This document shows positions 23,933 to 24,617 of a stretch of 24,617 bases of DNA, one piece after another. The notes under the pieces were generated by a model. The model was not told the DNA's origin and made no database searches. It was given only the letters and a program-made list of their open reading frames with translations. Both the position numbers and the translations under genes were made by a program. The stretch is from an uncultured Maritalea sp. (GTDB lineage Bacteria; Pseudomonadota; Alphaproteobacteria; Rhizobiales; Devosiaceae), in the NCBI GenBank assembly GCA_913055925.1, contig CAJXLH010000005.1:1-24617 (forward strand), written 5' to 3'. Each line of letters begins with the position of its first letter. The stretch's first letter is position 1.

Positions 23933-24617
23933 ATGGAAAATAGAGATAGCACGATTGAACTTCCATTGGAAAACGCCGGCATTGAAAAAGCGGCGAACGA
24001 TAAACAGAAAAGCTCCGTTCTTTCTCGATTGAAATTCGTGCCGTTGTTTTTGCTGGTTTTTGTTTCTGGTGGCATTGTCGGCATGTATTTCCAACCGCCA
24101 ACATTGCAGGCATTTTTCAACACAACTGGTCTTGAACCCGGCGGGGGAACGTCCACTCCGCTGGCCGTCGCTGTGCAAAAAGTCTCCGATAAAGAAGAAG
24201 TTGCCATTGTCTCAGAAGGCGACATTGTGGCGCTTGGCAAAATTGTCCCCCGCGGGGAAATCGTAACCGTGTCACCGCCCTTCGGAGCAGGGGACGCGAG
24301 AGTAAATGAACTCAAGGCGACCGTTGGCGATGAAGTATCAGCCGGGCAAGTTTTGGCGATACTGGATAGTTTACGATCATTTGAAGGAAATCTACTCACA
24401 GCTGAAGCAAATGTGGAAGTCGCAAAAGCAGCATTGAACCAAACAAAATTCTCAGTCGAGGTTGGTCGAAAAGAAGCGCAGGCGAGTTTAGAACGAGCCA
24501 TCGCAACAGAACAATCGGCGAGCGACGCGCTGCGCCGTATCGAGGCGTTGGCGAAATCAGGTGTGGCGACAAAAGCGGAACTGGATGCCGCAACGACCCG
24601 CGCTGCTGAAGCGCAGC
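23933..24617 (+). CDS. DevB/HlyD-type ABC exporter membrane fusion protein, N-terminal part
   Basis: An open frame starts at ATG 23933 and runs off the window after 228 codons. AAGGG at 23919-23923 is a reasonable ribosome binding site. A cytoplasmic tail (1-33) is followed by one membrane anchor (about 34-52), then periplasmic sequence with the lipoyl-like segment LGKIVPRGEIVTVSPPFGAGDARVNEL at 101-127 and VGDEVSAGQVLAILDS, and a coiled-coil arm from ~150 onward (LTAEANVEVAKAALNQT, EAQASLERAIATEQ). The IVPRGEIVTVSPP pattern is characteristic of DevB-type adaptors, which link a DevCA-type ABC transporter to an outer-membrane channel. The rest of the exporter should follow beyond the window. 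The substrate is unknown; control by the divergent TetR protein is likely. Confidence 0.85.
   Translation, partial: MENRDSTIELPLENAGIEKAANDKQKSSVLSRLKFVPLFLLVFVSGGIVGMYFQPPTLQAFFNTTGLEPGGGTSTPLAVAVQKVSDKEEVAIVSEGDIVALGKIVPRGEIVTVSPPFGAGDARVNELKATVGDEVSAGQVLAILDSLRSFEGNLLTAEANVEVAKAALNQTKFSVEVGRKEAQASLERAIATEQSASDALRRIEALAKSGVATKAELDAATTRAAEAQ

Overview
The window looks like a chromosomal segment of an alphaproteobacterium, most likely a marine Rhodobacterales (Roseobacter-type) organism. This is inferred from gene content: a smo/mtl polyol operon, UgpC/MalK-type sugar ABC transporters, a TadG-like protein and an IS3-type element of a kind familiar from Rhodobacteraceae. Base composition is roughly balanced. 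I see no rRNA, tRNA or CRISPR array.

Layout. (1) Position 1-339 is the 3' end of an Lrp/AsnC regulator, followed by about 660 bp of gene-free, repeat-bearing sequence that may be the remains of an insertion element. (2) Position 999-5372 on the minus strand is a single 1457-residue gene with an N-terminal STAND/NACHT-type NTPase module, a very long helical middle and a C-terminal PD-(D/E)XK nuclease-like domain. It is the best candidate here for a little-described system, probably a one-gene anti-phage or abortive-infection protein. (3) Position 5828-13417 on the plus strand is a compact catabolic operon: ABC ATPase, secreted binding protein, two permeases, a cytoplasmic GH95 glycosidase and a LacI-type repressor. 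It suggests import of a fucosylated (or L-galactosylated) oligosaccharide followed by intracellular trimming. A cluster of inverted AACTTGA-type motifs just upstream is the likely operator. (4) Position 13428-14684 is a TadG-like von Willebrand factor A protein. (5) Position ~14724-16172 is an IS3-family element on the minus strand whose reading frames carry at least two inactivating changes. (6) Position 16617-23167 is a sorbitol/mannitol operon in the order smoE-smoF-smoG-araC(mtlR)-mtlK-smoK, with overlapping start and stop codons from smoG onward and a pair of direct repeats upstream that suit an AraC-type activator. (7) Position 23213-23872 on the minus strand is a TetR repressor. It is divergent from the start of a DevB/HlyD-type ABC exporter adaptor (23933 to the window end), with a perfect 14-bp palindrome between them.

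The two sugar operons are built in parallel. Each has a complete importer (binding protein, two permeases, ATPase), one catabolic enzyme and its own regulator inside the operon, and each has a stem-loop directly after the binding-protein gene that probably sets the excess of binding protein over permeases. Neither carries the downstream kinase or dehydrogenases needed to finish the pathway, so those must lie elsewhere.
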